NCBI RefSeq assembly: GCF_003205195.1
Contig: NZ_QJRY01000001.1
Location: forward strand, 124,001-188,000
Source of the DNA: Peteryoungia wuzhouensis
Lineage (GTDB): Bacteria > Pseudomonadota > Alphaproteobacteria > Rhizobiales > Rhizobiaceae
Length of the DNA stretch: 64,000 nt
Reading direction: 5' to 3'
The stretch's first letter is position 1. Every line of letters begins with the position of its first letter. Shown here piece after piece: positions 61,848-64,000 of the stretch. Made by a program: the position numbers and the translations under genes. Under the pieces are notes generated by a model. That model ran no database searches, was not told the origin of the DNA, and worked only from the letters and a program-made list of their open reading frames with translations.

Positions 61848-62365
61848 GACGTCGTTTCGTCTTTCTTAGTCTGCGGTGTGTCGCCAGCCGCGAAGCATGG
61901 AGTGGAATGATGGCGGAAAAGCCACCGGCGGACAAGCAGGGCGGCCATCACGAAGGCTGACCGAGCGTAACCTTGCTTGCTTGCAGTGCGATGACACGAA
62001 GGCCACCAAACCTTCGTTAACCAGGCCTCGCTTTGCCGGAAAACTTCGCAGCGGCTCGCCCTGCCCGCGCGCCGTCTCGACCGCTCAAATCGTTAATTGC
62101 AATTATCTTTATAATTCAATATTTTGGTTCAACTTCTTGTTATCTGAAATCATCTTCCATTAACCTTCTCTTATACTGCCACTCCTAGTCTGGTCATGCG
62201 GAGCCGGCATAAGGCCGGGACCTCCTTCGACAATGCGTATGAACGCATGCGGCACCGGCGTTGCGATTGCCTCTTCATTGCAGCCACCCTTCCCCGCGCC
62301 CAGGCAGATGATCTGCTCTTCACCTTCACACGATCAGCCAGACTCTCAGCACAGGGGCAAAACCC
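61848..62365. other. Upstream region of the chemoreceptor gene
   Basis: 518 bases without a gene. The part 62090-62170 is strongly AT-rich and probably holds the promoter. A weak CtrA-like box (TTAA, seven bases, TTAT) lies at 62160-62174. Confidence 0.4.
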
Positions 62366-64000
62366 GTGAAGCATATCTCGATCAGCGGAAAATTTCTGAC
62401 CATCATGGCCGGATTCGGCCTGTTCTCCCTCGGATCAGCCATTTATTCCGGCCAGACGATCTCGAACATCGACGAAGACTACAGCACACTCATCAGCCGT
62501 GACTTGTCCGCATCGGTTGACCTGGCCCGCGCGGTTCGCGGCCTGCAGGCCGCGCGCGCTTCTCTTGCCGAAGGCATGGTAGCGCTAACAGAAGACGAGA
62601 AGGCGCTGGCAAAGACGGCCGCCGAAACGGCGGAGGGCGACTTCGTCAAGTCCTTGGATGCCGTGATCACCGCGCTTCCGGCGCGCGCCGAAAGCCTGAC
62701 CGCCCTGAAGGCGGAAAGCCTGGCGGCGATGTCGGACGCCTGCGGCCCGAGCATGCAGGCCGCCAGCGTTTCGACGACAGCCGACGCGCAACTGAAAGCC
62801 CAGGATCTGTTCAGAACGCAGTGCCAGCCGGCCATGCGCGCAGCCGTGCAGAAGTTCTCCGGCCTGACCGGGGAGATCATGGACGAGGCCGAACAGGCCA
62901 GCGGCACGCTGTCCGCCCAGGCATCCTCGACCGCCGCTGCGACGCTGGGCTTCACGGTCGGTGCCTTGCTGCTGGTCCTCGTTGCAGGGTATCTCGCCGT
63001 CCGGACCTGGCTGGTGCGACCCATTCAGCTGATGTCGCAGACCATGGGCACGCTTGCCAATGGCGATTTGTCCGCCGTGGTCGATGGCACCGACCGGCGC
63101 GACGAGATCGGCGGCATGGCCAAGGCCGTCGAAGTGTTCAAGCAGAATGGTCTCAAGACCCGCGCGCTCGAGCAGGAGGCGATCGCCAACCGCTCCGCGA
63201 GCGAAGCCGAACAGGCGCGGATCGCGGAAATCGAACGGGTTCGCGCGGCCGAGATGGCGGAAGCGACCACCGGTCTCGGCGAAGGTCTCAAGCATCTGTC
63301 GAGCGGCGACCTGACCTTCCAGCTGACGCAGCCTTTTGCCAGCGATTTCGAGAGCCTGCGCGCCGATTTCAACGCCGCCGTCAGCCAACTCGGCACCAGC
63401 CTGCGCTCGGTGTCCCAGGCGACCAGCTCGATCGACAACGGCGCGCGGGAAATCAGCCAGAGCGCGACCGACCTGTCGAAGCGCACCGAACAGCAGGCAG
63501 CCTCGCTCGAAGAGACGGCCGCCGCTCTCGACCAGATTACCGCCAATGTGCAGAACTCCTCGAAGCGCACGGAAGAGGCGCGCAACGTGGCGGTCGAGGC
63601 GAACCAGTCGGCCCGCCGCTCCGGCGAGGTGGTGTCGAACGCCGTCAATGCCATGCAGCGGATCGAACAGTCGTCCAGCCAGATCTCCAGCATCATCGGC
63701 GTCATTGATGAGATCGCCTTCCAGACCAACCTTCTGGCGCTGAATGCCGGCGTGGAAGCGGCCCGGGCCGGTGAAGCGGGCAAGGGTTTTGCGGTCGTGG
63801 CCCAGGAGGTGCGCGAGCTTGCCCAGCGGTCTGCCCAGGCAGCGAAGGAGATCAAGGACCTGATCCGCAATTCGACCGACGAGGTCTCGACCGGCGTGAA
63901 GCTGGTGCAGGAGACCGGCGAGGCACTGAAGGTGATCGAGGCGCAGGTGGTGACGATCAATGCCCAGCTCGACGCGATCGCCACATCGGCGCGCGAACAG
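62366..64000 (+). CDS. Transmembrane chemoreceptor, cut by window end
   Basis: 545 codons of a methyl-accepting protein. GTG 62366 begins with [20 protein letters not shown], the first membrane helix. A helical periplasmic domain with three Cys ([17 protein letters not shown]) follows to about 185, then the second membrane helix, HAMP ([20 protein letters not shown]) and the signalling region, with tip [20 protein letters not shown]. It runs off the right edge near the end of the signalling domain. It closely resembles the receptor at 12.1-14.0 kb. Confidence 0.93.
   Translation, partial: MKHISISGKFLTIMAGFGLFSLGSAIYSGQTISNIDEDYSTLISRDLSASVDLARAVRGLQAARASLAEGMVALTEDEKALAKTAAETAEGDFVKSLDAVITALPARAESLTALKAESLAAMSDACGPSMQAASVSTTADAQLKAQDLFRTQCQPAMRAAVQKFSGLTGEIMDEAEQASGTLSAQASSTAAATLGFTVGALLLVLVAGYLAVRTWLVRPIQLMSQTMGTLANGDLSAVVDGTDRRDEIGGMAKAVEVFKQNGLKTRALEQEAIANRSASEAEQARIAEIERVRAAEMAEATTGLGEGLKHLSSGDLTFQLTQPFASDFESLRADFNAAVSQLGTSLRSVSQATSSIDNGAREISQSATDLSKRTEQQAASLEETAAALDQITANVQNSSKRTEEARNVAVEANQSARRSGEVVSNAVNAMQRIEQSSSQISSIIGVIDEIAFQTNLLALNAGVEAARAGEAGKGFAVVAQEVRELAQRSAQAAKEIKDLIRNSTDEVSTGVKLVQETGEALKVIEAQVVTINAQLDAIATSAREQ

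Overview
The window looks like chromosomal DNA of an alphaproteobacterium of the Rhizobiaceae (Rhizobium/Agrobacterium-like). The evidence is high-GC coding sequence, a MucR/Ros zinc-finger regulator, a complete pha (Mrp-type) antiporter operon, several typical rhizobial domains of unknown function (DUF1491, DUF2336, DUF5330, DUF6456), and dispersed palindromic repeats between genes. I see no rRNA, tRNA, CRISPR array, insertion sequence or prophage.

Layout. 0-4.2 kb: the start of a cysteine-cluster protein, a bifunctional penicillin-binding protein and a membrane diguanylate cyclase. 4.2-5.7 kb: a lower-GC two-gene DarT1-like/NADAR toxin-antitoxin island. 5.9-16 kb: mostly single metabolic, regulatory and transport genes, including an ArsR/MFS pair with two palindromic operators, a transmembrane chemoreceptor and a TetR/YciI pair. 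16-21.8 kb: small exported, membrane and unknown proteins. 21.8-23.8 kb: an AT-rich single-gene island encoding a large P-loop ATPase that may be a defence gene. 24-34.6 kb: envelope proteins and signalling (HD-GYP phosphodiesterase, DUF2336, soluble chemoreceptor, peptidoglycan-binding protein overlapping a histidine kinase, DUF5330), with higBA in the middle. 34.6-36.8 kb: a candidate sRNA, two toxin-antitoxin loci that look damaged by point mutations, and sufE between them. 36.8-38.8 kb: DUF6456, a DnaA-domain-IV-like protein and MucR. 39.2-46.1 kb: phaABCDEFG on the minus strand, interrupted twice by mosaic palindromic repeats. 46.4-53.1 kb: msrB, a PemK-like locus with a G8 tract, transporters, a RelE/XRE pair, a nucleoside deoxyribosyltransferase and mqsRA. 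53.3-62 kb: recQ, a membrane-anchored AraC regulator facing a putative exported target gene, stress enzymes and a tandem minisatellite. The end holds a chemoreceptor cut by the window edge.

How the genes fit together. Two themes stand out. The first is envelope, stress and c-di-GMP/chemotaxis signalling (diguanylate cyclase, HD-GYP, three chemoreceptors, MucR, a cell-cycle-type histidine kinase, Pha antiporter, MsrB, DJ-1 family). The second is an unusual density of toxin-antitoxin modules: DarT1/NADAR, HigBA, CopG/ParE, PIN/antitoxin, PemK-like, RelE/XRE and MqsRA. Three of these carry lesions at decisive positions: a lost ATGA stop/start junction, a one-base frameshift and a homopolymer frameshift. 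Either the toxins have been disarmed, one locus is phase-variable, or the sequence contains errors. The AT-rich ATPase at 21.8-23.8 kb is the best candidate for an undescribed system.

Starts were chosen from ribosome-binding sites and family alignment from memory. No database search was run.
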